Source of the DNA: Bermanella sp036960565
GTDB taxonomy: Bacteria > Pseudomonadota > Gammaproteobacteria > Pseudomonadales > Oceanobacteraceae
Assembly (NCBI GenBank): GCA_036960565.1
Contig: JBALXQ010000020.1
Span: 1-64,000, forward strand
Length of the DNA: 64,000 nt
Direction: 5' to 3'
The notes under the pieces were generated by a model. That model had not been told where the DNA came from, made no database searches, and was given only the letters and a program-made list of their open reading frames with translations. Below, in pieces: positions 42,558 through 51,719 of the stretch; the first letter of the stretch is position 1; each line of letters starts with the position of its first letter. The position numbers and the translations under genes were made by a program.

Positions 42558-43313
42558 CTAATTACATTGCCCCAGTCTCTGACATTTAAAATATTGTAGA
42601 TGTATTTTTTCATAAATACCCTTCTTTTTAATTTGACGCAATGCGATGCGTAATTTATTAAATAATTTTAAATCCGAAGTCTTACTCAAGGCCATATAGA
42701 GCTCATCACTTAGATCTTCCAGCCTAAATACTCGTTCAAATTTATTGGGATCTAATTTTTGTTCATGTACCTTATGTAAAAAAGAATTTTCTTCATAGGC
42801 GATTAAATCTATCCGCTCTAAAAGTAACTTATGTATGTTTTGTGTATCATCCGGAACCATTGCCAATTTACTAAAACCTTTTTCCTGCAAATAAATAGTA
42901 ATCACATCGGCCAGAGAGACGCCGATTAGATACTGTTTGGCCTCTTCTAGATTAGTGATATTGATGTCTGTTCTTTTTTTTAATTTGTAAAAAGACGTCT
43001 GGTACGGAGAGATGCTTCCCACCCAGTGAAACAGGTTCTCTCTTTCTGGAATTCGGGCAATGGAGTAAATAAGATGGTTCTTCTGGTGCAGTGCCAGCAT
43101 ATAGGCCCGAGCCCAAGGGTAAAACACAATTCTGGCATCCACTCCGGCCTCTTTCATGACCGCCTGTACCACTTCGCTTGATAAGCCCTTGGTTATTCCA
43201 TCTTGTTGGTAATTAAAGGGCGGGAAATCCTCAGTCACAATAGAGAGCTCTTGCGCCATGACCGGCCAAGAAAACAGGCCTAAATACAAAGACAATAAGA
43301 ATATTTTTAACAT
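42558..43313 (-). CDS. Periplasmic substrate-binding protein (family 3 type)
   Basis: A 251-residue exported protein with a signal peptide ending near VMAQE (residue 21). The solute-binding fold is shown by LSIVTEDFPPFNYQQDG, GLSSEVVQAVMKEAGVDARIVFYPWARAY and the C-terminal KIHLQYF. It is only distantly related to the tandem pair at 18.7-20.4 kb. No permease is adjacent. It is convergent with amrS, with 37 bases between stops. Confidence 0.82.
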   Translation of the reverse strand: MLKIFLLSLYLGLFSWPVMAQELSIVTEDFPPFNYQQDGITKGLSSEVVQAVMKEAGVDARIVFYPWARAYMLALHQKNHLIYSIARIPERENLFHWVGSISPYQTSFYKLKKRTDINITNLEEAKQYLIGVSLADVITIYLQEKGFSKLAMVPDDTQNIHKLLLERIDLIAYEENSFLHKVHEQKLDPNKFERVFRLEDLSDELYMALSKTSDLKLFNKLRIALRQIKKKGIYEKIHLQYFKCQRLGQCN

Positions 43314-43530
43314 GCTGGTTCCCAGCTAGCTCAATACGGAAGGGCTGCGGCCAGAACATTGGCCTGTTTAATTTTTAAGCATAGCAGAGGAGAGGTTTCG
43401 AGAGGGCCGTTGGTAAATTGAGACGTATTCGTTATATAAAGAGCCTCCTTTATATAGGTATCTACAAACTCAGGATCAATTGCTACAATCCGTCCCAAAT
43501 TTACCAGTGGCGCACCGCCAGGAACGTTAG

Positions 43531-45258
43531 ATGAAAACCAGATTGTTACAGGGATTGTTACTCTGTGTGGCTTTAATAAGCTTTGTCCATGCTGATATTA
43601 CTCCAAGGATAGTGGGGGGGGAGGCGAGTGGACAAAGTTACTCTTGGATGGTGTCACTGCAAACTCTTGATGGTCAGCATTTTTGTGGAGGCTCATTAAT
43701 TAGTAGCCACTGGGTGGTAACCGCCGCTCACTGTACCAGTGGGTTTTCTGCCGAACAAATTAAGGTGGTGGTGGGTATTCAAAACCTTAACCAGCCAAAC
43801 GAGGGTGAAACCCTTAATATTCGCACTATTTATAATCATGGCGAATATTACATTCCTGATGAACTAGATAACGATATTGCTCTATTGCGACTGGATAGCG
43901 ATTCAGTTTATAGCCCCATTCCAACTATAAGTGAATCGGACTTTGCGCAGGTTAATGAGGGTGAGCTATTAACGGCAATTGGTTGGGGAGCTCTGGAAAG
44001 TATTGATCCTGAGCTTAATGATGATGCTGTCGCAGCTTTATTCCCCAATGCGTTGCAGGAAGTTGAACTGCCACTCGTTAGCCCAAGTGTTTGTAGAGAT
44101 GTTTATTTTGGATTGTTTCAGCAGTCGGATCAGCCCTTGTGTGCAGGCTATGAAGACGGCGGTAAGGACTCTTGCCAAGGAGACAGTGGTGGTCCATTAA
44201 TCTTCTATATAGATGAGACTCCTTATCTAGTAGGTGTGGTTAGTTGGGGAGTGGGTTGTGGTGAACAGGGTTATTATGGCGTTTATACTAACGTTTCTCA
44301 GTATACCGAATGGCTGGATGCGCATTTAAGTGATTCAATAATCGATGCCAAAATTGAATTGGAGCAAGATGAATTTTTAATTGGATCAGGAAAAAATACT
44401 ACCCAAACTTTGACCTTCACTAACAATGGTGACAGCAGTGTAACCGTAGATGGAATTGCCTTACAAACCGGCAGAGAATATTTAACGATAGGAGATGTTA
44501 GTTGTCTTGATCGGCAGCTAGCGCCTAGAGAAAGCTGCGAGCTTCTGGCTTATGTGAATGTTCGGCTGGAAGACCTTGGAAATAACCAGCCTGTTGTTAT
44601 CCCTAGAATTGCTTTTAGTGCTACTTCAACGGTTACATTTGACTTGAAGTTTTTTGTATTAGAGCCGTTAGACGTGCCATTTATGAGTGAACTTGATATT
44701 GATTGGTTTTCATTGGGAGCCCAAAACTGGTTTAGCCCTGAAGGAAATTGTCAGCTGAGAAGTGGTGATATAGATCATAGTGAATACTCAGTGTTGTTGG
44801 CGTACTTTGATGGTACTCAGGCCCCTATATTTGATATTGAGGTAGATAGCGAGCAGGACTACGATGGCCTTGTAATTTATATGGATGAGGTATTTACCGG
44901 GCTCCGCTATAGCGGTAATGTGACAGATCAAGTTAATTTGAATGGGCAGGCTCTGGAAAATAGAGATCATAGGGTTATGTTTTTTTATTCCAAGGATGCT
45001 ACCCAGTCTACAGGCGAGGACAAAGCTGCGATTACGGCTGTAGAGTTTGAGGATGTATTGATATCAGGTGATTGCCCTGATACCGGAGACCCTAGGACAG
45101 AGCCAGAAACTACACCTGATTCCGAATCAACTCCAGCTGATTCAGATTCATCGATACTAGGCGGTAGCGGCGGTGGTGGCGGTGGTGGCGCAGCCTTTTA
45201 CCTGTTATTTCCTTTAATGCTTTTAGGCTTTAGATTCTCAAAAGCGCCCCATAAATGA
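43531..45258 (+). CDS. Trypsin-like serine protease with GlyGly-CTERM sorting domain
   Basis: A 575-residue secreted protease. Signal peptide about 1-21, then activation site RIVGGEASG at 26-34. The S1 domain has triad His67 (TAAHC), Asp115 (DNDIALL) and Ser219 (GDSGGP); Asp213 at the S1 pocket predicts cleavage after Lys/Arg. It is followed by an Ig-like choice-of-anchor domain (about 275-380) and a domain with SGDIDHSEYSVLL. A Thr/Pro/Ser/Asp linker leads to a Gly run, a hydrophobic helix (FYLLFPLMLLGF) and basic end: the GlyGly-CTERM signal processed by rhombosortase after type II secretion. No rhombosortase is in the window. Confidence 0.93.
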   Translation: MKTRLLQGLLLCVALISFVHADITPRIVGGEASGQSYSWMVSLQTLDGQHFCGGSLISSHWVVTAAHCTSGFSAEQIKVVVGIQNLNQPNEGETLNIRTIYNHGEYYIPDELDNDIALLRLDSDSVYSPIPTISESDFAQVNEGELLTAIGWGALESIDPELNDDAVAALFPNALQEVELPLVSPSVCRDVYFGLFQQSDQPLCAGYEDGGKDSCQGDSGGPLIFYIDETPYLVGVVSWGVGCGEQGYYGVYTNVSQYTEWLDAHLSDSIIDAKIELEQDEFLIGSGKNTTQTLTFTNNGDSSVTVDGIALQTGREYLTIGDVSCLDRQLAPRESCELLAYVNVRLEDLGNNQPVVIPRIAFSATSTVTFDLKFFVLEPLDVPFMSELDIDWFSLGAQNWFSPEGNCQLRSGDIDHSEYSVLLAYFDGTQAPIFDIEVDSEQDYDGLVIYMDEVFTGLRYSGNVTDQVNLNGQALENRDHRVMFFYSKDATQSTGEDKAAITAVEFEDVLISGDCPDTGDPRTEPETTPDSESTPADSDSSILGGSGGGGGGGAAFYLLFPLMLLGFRFSKAPHK

Positions 45259-45563
45259 AAGCCCTGTCAATCATCACTATGATGCTTTCATTAATGGCCT
45301 GTAGCACTCAGTTACAGGCTGAAAAGCCTCTTGTGTTAGAAGCTCTATATAGTATTGATATAAATAAAACTTCAATTGAAATTAAGGTGCGCAGTTTTGG
45401 TTGCACAAAAGCCAAACACTTTTCAATTGAGAACAATGCTAGCGGCTTGAACATTTATCGTATTCAGCGTGATGTTTGCAAAAGGATGCCATCCATCGTT
45501 TCGATTTCACTGCCCTTTAAAAAAGAAGCGGGATCTTATCGAGTGTTAAACCCATTTAGGTAG
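45255..45563 (+). CDS. Small hypothetical lipoprotein coupled to the protease gene
   Basis: A 102-residue protein whose ATG overlaps the protease stop (ATGA), so it is translationally coupled. The lipobox LMAC is at residues 13-16, and two or three further cysteines are in the mature part (SFGCTKAKHF, RDVCKRMPS). I do not recognise a family. The coupling suggests an inhibitor, chaperone or accessory for the protease, which is an inference. A strong terminator follows. Confidence 0.75.
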   Translation: MKALSIITMMLSLMACSTQLQAEKPLVLEALYSIDINKTSIEIKVRSFGCTKAKHFSIENNASGLNIYRIQRDVCKRMPSIVSISLPFKKEAGSYRVLNPFR

Positions 45564-45602
45564 GTGCTAAGAAGAGTTACTTAGTCTATTTAATATGGCA
45601 GT

Positions 45603-45640
45603 AAAAAAGGCGAAGGACCATGGTCTCTTCGCCTTTTTTA
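45603..45640. terminator. Bidirectional terminator between convergent genes
   Basis: AAAAAA-GGCGAAG, inner palindrome GACCATGGTC, CTTCGCC-TTTTTT. It serves the protease-lipoprotein operon (plus) and the di-haem cytochrome gene (minus). Confidence 0.88.
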
Positions 45641-45666
45641 TGCACACGAGGAAACGTCAATGTATG

Positions 45667-47421
45667 CTATTGGGCCAAGCGTTTAATGGCCAGTTTACCC
45701 TTACTGCGATTGCCTACATTTAATAAAAAACTCTGCTGCTCACCCACTTTAATTTCGGTTTTTATCGGTGTTATTTTGGGCATCCATATTTTTAAGGTTT
45801 TAAAACTTTCAGGGAAATCCGTCATTACCACCTGGGCCTGAGTTTGCCCTTCTTTAAATTCTACTATCTTATAATACCGGCTAGAAATAGAGCCTGCCCA
45901 GGCACTCATGTAAAGATGTAAGCGACACCGCATCTCTACAAAAATATCTTCATCCCAATAAATGTCTTTTTCAAAACTTGACCCCGGAGGCATGTAACTT
46001 AATTGCCATTTAATATCACGACGCTTGTCTTTCACATAAATAGTATGCCCCACATCATCTGAGTTACGCAGACTCATGGTACTGCCGCGGTTGCCAACAA
46101 TTAATTTCTGAGTAAAATCTCCGTCAAAATGATCCATCACCGTGCTGGCTTTTAGGCCCTTGTCTTCAGGCCAGTATAAGATCATGACAGGGGGAACATC
46201 TTCTGCATTTTTAAATTCAACGTTTACCTGCAAGCCATTCTCCTCGCTGAACTTTAAGGGAGGTAAATGGCGCTTGGATGGGGTTTTCGGTTTCTGCCTT
46301 TTTTTGCGTTTATTAAAAGCAAAATCGTATTCCTGTGGAGTGGGCAGGCTTAATATCCATTGTTGCATCAGATGCAGTGCTTCTTGATCCACCACTTCAC
46401 GGGCAAGCATGGGCATACGGTACTCTTCTTCTTGGCTGTTCATGCGCACGTATAGGGCGCTGTTATATAAAGCCATCTCTTCGTGTTTAGCGCCCATGAC
46501 TATATAAGGCACGATGGTAAAATTTTTCGTGATTTTATTAACCGCGGTTCTAAATACGTCAGTTTCTTCAAAAGAATTAAAAGACAGTTTATGGCGTAAT
46601 TTTAAATGGCCGGCTTCTTGTTCGCTGGCATGTCCCAATGGGTTATGGCAATTGCCACAGTTGGCGTGTAAATACCCCAACACCTTTTGTTGCATTGCAT
46701 TGCCGGGCAATACGGGCTGAGTCAGGGAGTGAGTCAGTAGGGTGTTATCCAATAAAGTTTTAAGGCTCCAATCCGATTGCATGTGTTTGGGGCCGTGACC
46801 AAATGCATTATGTAATTGCTTGTCGCTTAATTGAATGGCATCAAAGCCAAGAATGCTGTCGATGCTTCCCTTATGGCAGGTGATACAATCTTCCTGAGTA
46901 GGAATGTTGTGATTGGTATTCAGTACGTGACGGGAACCCTTTAACAAGAGTCTGGCATCTTGCTGATTATCAAGCCAGGCATAGGTCACCATGGACCAGG
47001 CATCTGCTCCGCTACCCACTTGTGTTTTCATGAGGTGACGGGTTTCAACTTTAATTTCCTGTTTAATTCCAGGGGCAATTTCTATCGACTTACGAAATTC
47101 TTTAAAAAACTGAGTGCCAACGGGAAATACCCATTGGTCGGGGTCACTGCTATCTATTTGTTTACCCTTGGGCAGATAAATCCAGCGGCTCTTGTTAGCA
47201 CCGTCACTCCATAATTGGTAGTTGGGGGTAAAGTGATGTAGATTTTTAGCTACCAGGAAATGCTGAATGTCGGCGTATAAACAAGTTTGAGAAAGTAAAG
47301 ACGGTACACTTTTTTCGCGGCTGCTTTGATGGCAGTTTATCTGGGCTGACTGCTTTGTAGGCAGAAAAAAACAGGATGCCAGTGTCAGCATTAAAAATAA
47401 AACAATCCCCATTTTTACCAT
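45667..47421 (-). CDS. SO2930-family di-haem c-type cytochrome lipoprotein
   Basis: A 584-residue envelope protein with lipobox LASC (Cys17). Two haem c sites are visible: CITCH (179-183) and CGNCH (255-259, in GNCHNPLGH). The N-terminal FTPNYQLWSDGANKSRWIYL segment is typical of the SO2930-like family, which often occurs with oxidative enzymes. The C-terminal 200 residues form a cupredoxin-like or beta-rich domain (residues about 400-560). Redox partner and substrate are unknown. It is monocistronic, between the protease operon and the Tll0287-like gene. Confidence 0.82.
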   Translation of the reverse strand: MVKMGIVLFLMLTLASCFFLPTKQSAQINCHQSSREKSVPSLLSQTCLYADIQHFLVAKNLHHFTPNYQLWSDGANKSRWIYLPKGKQIDSSDPDQWVFPVGTQFFKEFRKSIEIAPGIKQEIKVETRHLMKTQVGSGADAWSMVTYAWLDNQQDARLLLKGSRHVLNTNHNIPTQEDCITCHKGSIDSILGFDAIQLSDKQLHNAFGHGPKHMQSDWSLKTLLDNTLLTHSLTQPVLPGNAMQQKVLGYLHANCGNCHNPLGHASEQEAGHLKLRHKLSFNSFEETDVFRTAVNKITKNFTIVPYIVMGAKHEEMALYNSALYVRMNSQEEEYRMPMLAREVVDQEALHLMQQWILSLPTPQEYDFAFNKRKKRQKPKTPSKRHLPPLKFSEENGLQVNVEFKNAEDVPPVMILYWPEDKGLKASTVMDHFDGDFTQKLIVGNRGSTMSLRNSDDVGHTIYVKDKRRDIKWQLSYMPPGSSFEKDIYWDEDIFVEMRCRLHLYMSAWAGSISSRYYKIVEFKEGQTQAQVVMTDFPESFKTLKIWMPKITPIKTEIKVGEQQSFLLNVGNRSKGKLAIKRLAQ

Positions 47422-47535
47422 ATGTTTTTGGCCACTAAATTAATACGTTTTCTCATTGTTACATCAACACTACCCACCCAATTTGTGCCCCTTAATTTAT
47501 AGCAAGAATGTGTCAGGATAAGCACGTGACTTAAA

Positions 47536-47576
47536 ACTAATATGCCCACTGGGCAGCGGGCATATTAGTTTGTTTT
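47536..47576. terminator. Terminator hairpin after the Tll0287-like gene
   Basis: Perfect 12-base-pair stem ACTAATATGCCC / GGGCATATTAGT with a 10-base loop. The minus strand has TTTT after the stem, and the plus strand has TTGTTTTTT. It lies about 25 bases after the minus-strand stop codon. Confidence 0.8.
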
Positions 47577-47592
47577 TTAAGTGACTTTTTAT

Positions 47593-48339
47593 CTATTTAA
47601 AAATGGTTAGACTAATGGCACCGCCCAGCTCTCCCAGAACGCCTCCTTCCTTTTTGCCACCGGTAATATCAAGGCTGCCCTTGGGGGTGCCGTGACAACT
47701 CAGGCAAGATTCAGAATAGTATTCAGGCAATATATAGCGGAATGCTGCCTTACCCTTAACTTTGGTATCTTCAAAGTGGGGCTTGCCTTTTGTATAGTCG
47801 GCCTTGGCAAACATTCCCGAGATTATGGACTTTTCCCACTTGTCCGGGCGGTTAGAGCGGTTACGTACATACTTTTTAGGGGCGGTAAGTTTAATTGTAA
47901 TTTTGCCACCTGTGTTTTTGCCAAAGGCGGTGCCCACTTGGCGGGCAAAAATAGCCGGTAAAAAGCCTTTAAAGCCTACGTCAGTATCATTAATTAAGTC
48001 CTGCGCTTCATCCATCACCGAACGTACCGCAGCTAACATGGCTTTTTTACCGCCCATGGGGTCATTGCCCATGTCGAGTTTATGACCGGTGGCGTCTTGA
48101 TAGTTTTTTAAGGCGGTTTTTATAACGTAATCTGCGGTTAGTTTCTTACCACTGCGCTTTTCATTTATTAAACCCTGATTTTTAGAGATTACCTTGCGAG
48201 CCGCACGGTATAGAGTAGTGAGCTCCTTGCCCGAATCGGCCTTAGCTTCGGCAAAACTTACGTTGCTGGCCACTGGTAGGGTTAATAAAAGAATAGGCAA
48301 AAGTAGGGTACTTAGCCGCTTACTCATTTTTTGAAACAT
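47593..48339 (-). CDS. Tll0287-like (DUF3365) haem-binding protein
   Basis: A 248-residue exported mono-haem protein from the ATG at 48339 (GGGAG about 9 bases upstream; the frame runs to an ATG at 48354). A signal peptide ends near SFAEA. The DUF3365 fold, a PAS-like haem sensor domain, carries CLSCHG near residue 212 of this start, with the expected C-terminal GELGGAISL segment. Such domains are found in sensors and in free-standing periplasmic proteins; function here is unknown. Confidence 0.82.
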   Translation of the reverse strand: MFQKMSKRLSTLLLPILLLTLPVASNVSFAEAKADSGKELTTLYRAARKVISKNQGLINEKRSGKKLTADYVIKTALKNYQDATGHKLDMGNDPMGGKKAMLAAVRSVMDEAQDLINDTDVGFKGFLPAIFARQVGTAFGKNTGGKITIKLTAPKKYVRNRSNRPDKWEKSIISGMFAKADYTKGKPHFEDTKVKGKAAFRYILPEYYSESCLSCHGTPKGSLDITGGKKEGGVLGELGGAISLTIFK

Positions 48340-48593
48340 CAGAACTGCTCCCATCTGGGTTATTCAACCTGTGTGAATACCACAACTGAGGCACTCTTTA
48401 ATTATTGTAGTAAATATTTGGGGGTTCGCAGATAGAACATACAACATTCAATTAGGGGATAATCAGCTTTCCTAGCCCCTCTTTAAAGGCTCAAGCTGGC
48501 TATATTTCGCCATAATGTCAGCTTTGTGTCATCTATGGCTGTTATGCTCGAATGATTCGTTGGAAAATGCAGATAAAATAATAAGGATTAAAA

Positions 48594-49655
48594 ATGAAAA
48601 AACGTTATCTATTTCCCCTAGTCTCTCTAGCAGCTGTTGCCGTGTGGGGCGGAAACTTTTTGCATGATGCCGGGCAGTTTAAACAGATAGACTCTCATTT
48701 TTCTGGTAGCTGTCAGGTCATTGAAGGAGTTGTGGGAGCAGAGGATATTAGCTTCTTGCCTAATCAAGATGTGGCGCTTATTTCTGCCTATGATCGACGT
48801 GCCGGAAAAGCTGGTGAAGATAAAAAGGCCGGCATATTCAGTTACGATTTAAATACAAAAGCTATTAATAAAATCTCTCCTGCCCTAGATGATTTTTCTC
48901 CTCACGGTTTGAGTCTTTACACGTTAGAGGATGGCACCCAGCGTTTATTTGTTATTAATCATGCAAATGGGCAACACCAGGTTAATATTTTTGATTTGAT
49001 TGATGGCTTCCTGGTTCTTAAAAATACTGTTCAGTCTTCGCATATGATTTCCCCTAATGACCTAGTGGCGGTGGGTCCGAATCAGTTTTACCTTACTAAC
49101 GATCACAAGTATGCCAGTGGCATCATGCACACTTTAGAAGATTATCTGCGCTGGCGTGTTGCCAATGTGGTTTTCTATGACGGTGAGAACTTTAAAGAAG
49201 TGATTGCAGATGTGGGTTATGCCAATGGCATTAATGTCAGTAAAGATGGCGAACTCTTATATTTAAATTCAATCACTGCATTGAATACTCAGATCTTTAA
49301 AAGAAATAAACAAAACAATGAACTGACCCTGCAGGAAACCATTCATATAGGCAGTGGTGTGGACAATATTGAAGTAGATGACAATGGCGATTTATGGATG
49401 GGCGCTCATCCACAATTACTGAAATTTGTTAAACATGCAGAAGATGAAAATGCCTTGTCACCTTCCCAGGTAATTAAACTGAGTAAGGGTGAAAGCGGTT
49501 ACCAGATAGAAGAAGTGTATCTGGATTCAGGGGCGCAAATGTCTGGCTCCAGTGTGGCTGCGGTTAAACATGATCGCATGCTGATGGGCGCGGTGTTTGA
49601 CCCCAAGATACTCGATTGCACTATGGCATTGGATGACAAGGTGGCCGAAAACTAA
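48594..49655 (+). CDS. Paraoxonase/SMP-30-like six-bladed propeller protein
   Basis: A 353-residue protein with an N-terminal hydrophobic segment (signal or anchor, residues about 5-20). The serum paraoxonase/arylesterase pattern is visible: GAEDISFLPNQDVALISAYD, SPHGLSLYTLEDGTQRLFVINH, ISPNDLVAVGPNQFYLTND and the calcium-site region VDNIEVDDNGDLWMGAHP. It is a predicted calcium-dependent lactonase or arylesterase of the periplasm; substrate unknown. It is monocistronic, ended by a shared terminator with cysE. Confidence 0.85.
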   Translation: MKKRYLFPLVSLAAVAVWGGNFLHDAGQFKQIDSHFSGSCQVIEGVVGAEDISFLPNQDVALISAYDRRAGKAGEDKKAGIFSYDLNTKAINKISPALDDFSPHGLSLYTLEDGTQRLFVINHANGQHQVNIFDLIDGFLVLKNTVQSSHMISPNDLVAVGPNQFYLTNDHKYASGIMHTLEDYLRWRVANVVFYDGENFKEVIADVGYANGINVSKDGELLYLNSITALNTQIFKRNKQNNELTLQETIHIGSGVDNIEVDDNGDLWMGAHPQLLKFVKHAEDENALSPSQVIKLSKGESGYQIEEVYLDSGAQMSGSSVAAVKHDRMLMGAVFDPKILDCTMALDDKVAEN

Positions 49656-49677
49656 AACATTAGTAAATATCGGGCAT

Positions 49678-49706
49678 AAAAAAAGAGGCATTGGCCTCTT
49701 TTTTTA
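49678..49706. terminator. Bidirectional terminator between the paraoxonase-like gene and cysE
   Basis: AAAAAAAGAGGC-attg-GCCTCTTTTTTT. The short GC stem is extended by A/T pairs on both sides. Confidence 0.82.
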
Positions 49707-49781
49707 TGGCCAAGGATGGCCTGTATCTTGTTTTTATCGGGAACAAAAAACAAGGATGTATTTTGTACAGGGGGTAAATAA

Positions 49782-50597
49782 TCAGGCTTCGCGCAATGCT
49801 GCTTGCCTTTGGGTTTCATCGGCAAATACATTTTGCTCCATGGTCTCGCATGGGCTCTTCCACCTGGGTTTGCCGACTATCTTAGCAGGTACACCCGCTA
49901 CAGTGGTATGTGCGGGTACTGCGGTTAAGACCACACTACCGGCTCCTACCTTGGCACCTTCACCAATTTCAATATTGCCTAGAATCTTGGCGCCAGCGCC
50001 TACCATTACCCCTTGTCTTACTTTAGGGTGACGATCATCGGATTCATTACCGGTGCCGCCCAAGGTCACCGACTGTAGGATGGAGACGTTATCTTCAATA
50101 ACCGCGGTCTCACCAATGACAATACCAGTGGCATGGTCAAACATGATGCCTTTGCCAATAGTGGCGGCCGGGTGAACATCTACAGACAATACTTCGGAAT
50201 TGCGGCTTTGAATAAACAGGGCCAATTCTTTGCGGTCATTAGTCCACAGGTAATGGGCTAAACGATGCACCTGAATGGCAAGGAAGCCTTTAAAGTTGGT
50301 CAACACGGGTAATACGGAGTTTACCGCGGCATCTCTATCTAGCACGGCCTTAACGTCGGCCATGGCGTTATCTATGATGCTGGGGTCACTGTCATAAGCT
50401 TGTTCAAAGATCTCTCGAATGCTTACCGCAGGCATCACATCGCTGGACATCTTATTTGCCAGAATAAAGCTTAACGAGGACGAAAAGTCTTGGTGGTTCA
50501 AAATACAGGCGTGCAGGTAGCTGGCAAGTAACGGTTCGGAATCGATTACGCGCTTAGCTTCAACATGAAACTTTTGCCAAAAAGCTTGCTTGTCCAC
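49782..50597 (-). CDS. cysE: Serine O-acetyltransferase
   Basis: Makes O-acetylserine from serine and acetyl-CoA, the first step of cysteine synthesis. The GTG at 50597 is preferred because GGGAG lies 8 bases upstream; the longer frame begins with a TTG inside that site. The 271-residue protein has the helical N-terminal domain and the left-handed beta-helix with hexapeptide repeats (HPAATIGKGIMFDHATGIVI, AVIEDNVSILQSVTLGGTG, the catalytic His in these). The C-terminal tail is long enough for interaction with CysK. It stands alone. Confidence 0.93.
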   Translation of the reverse strand: MDKQAFWQKFHVEAKRVIDSEPLLASYLHACILNHQDFSSSLSFILANKMSSDVMPAVSIREIFEQAYDSDPSIIDNAMADVKAVLDRDAAVNSVLPVLTNFKGFLAIQVHRLAHYLWTNDRKELALFIQSRNSEVLSVDVHPAATIGKGIMFDHATGIVIGETAVIEDNVSILQSVTLGGTGNESDDRHPKVRQGVMVGAGAKILGNIEIGEGAKVGAGSVVLTAVPAHTTVAGVPAKIVGKPRWKSPCETMEQNVFADETQRQAALREA

Positions 50598-50769
50598 TGT
50601 ATTTTCTCCCAAGTCTCTTGCTCTTTTGGGTTAATAGAAGAGCAATCTGTAGACCCTAATTTGTCAGTGCTGTTTTGATGCTATCTTTTACCATTCTCCA
50701 CAGGGTCTGACTAGCAGAACCACTGGTATAGTCTGTTGCTTAGCTGGAAAGATGCATATTTAGGCGATT

Positions 50770-51600
50770 TTACTTAATAGGCCCCGATTTAAACGGCATC
50801 AGTAATAAGCGAATGATTCCCTGGCTTTGTTCGCTATTAGGGTAGGCGTTAAGCCCAATATCAACATGCTCATGGCCCTTTAGTGGCTGAGCCTGATAGC
50901 TACTAAATAGCCTGTCCCAGAGGCTAATATTAAAGCCAAAGTTGCTGTTGGTTTCACGGGAAATATTGGAGTGGTGAACTCTGTGCATGTCTGGCGTGAC
51001 CAATATCTTGCGTAAAAATCGATCCAACGCCAAAGGAATGGAAAGGTTGCCATGATTAAACATGGCCACGCCGTTAAGCACTATTTCAAACAGGATAACG
51101 GCGCTGGCGGGAATACCAAGTAAGGTAATGATGAGCGCTTTTATGAATAGCGATAGCAGCATTTCTAATGGATGAAAGCGCAAGGCAGTGCTCACATCAA
51201 AGGCTTTGTCGCTGTGGTGAACCTGATGAAGCCGCCACAGGTATGGGACTTTATGAAACAGTCTATGCTGCCAATAAATGAAGAAATCCAACACGATTAA
51301 GCTTAAGACCAGTACTAGCCAATGATTGGTTAGCATCAGGTCGGGTTGATTAAAGAGGCCAATGTTCGCTTGTGTTAGTTGCAGGGCCAGGCCGGCCAAG
51401 CCCATAGGAAGCATTAGGCGCATAAACAGGGCGGCCAAGGCCAACAAGGATAGATTATCTCGCCAGCGTTTAGGGCGCATAACCTTCTGCTCACGGCGAG
51501 GCCATAGCCATTCCGCGAGGGCAATGATGATAAAAATGCCCAGAAATAATCCCAGTCTTAAACTGCTCTCATGTTCTAGTAATAGAGTTTCAAGCAGCAT
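50770..51600 (-). CDS. Sterol desaturase / fatty acid hydroxylase family membrane protein
   Basis: A 276-residue integral membrane di-iron enzyme. Three or four membrane helices surround the eight-histidine motif set: HRLFH, HQVHHS, and the C-terminal HRVHHS, with NFGFNISLWDRLF after it. The family hydroxylates or desaturates lipids, sterols or carotenoids; bacterial substrates are mostly unknown. It is monocistronic. Confidence 0.88.
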   Translation of the reverse strand: MLLETLLLEHESSLRLGLFLGIFIIIALAEWLWPRREQKVMRPKRWRDNLSLLALAALFMRLMLPMGLAGLALQLTQANIGLFNQPDLMLTNHWLVLVLSLIVLDFFIYWQHRLFHKVPYLWRLHQVHHSDKAFDVSTALRFHPLEMLLSLFIKALIITLLGIPASAVILFEIVLNGVAMFNHGNLSIPLALDRFLRKILVTPDMHRVHHSNISRETNSNFGFNISLWDRLFSSYQAQPLKGHEHVDIGLNAYPNSEQSQGIIRLLLMPFKSGPIK

Positions 51601-51719
51601 GGCCCTTTCCTGTTATGAATATTTACAAGCTTAACAGGCTCTGCTTTGTCTATGAATTAACTATTTATTAAGGGGTGATGCCATCTAGTCATGATTAGGC
51701 CAATGCAAGTGGCCTAATG

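Noticed and set aside
49597..50031. 144-codon plus-strand frame covering the cysE 3' end
   Set aside because: It overlaps the end of the paraoxonase-like gene and runs antisense to the conserved beta-helix of CysE; it is a shadow of real coding DNA.
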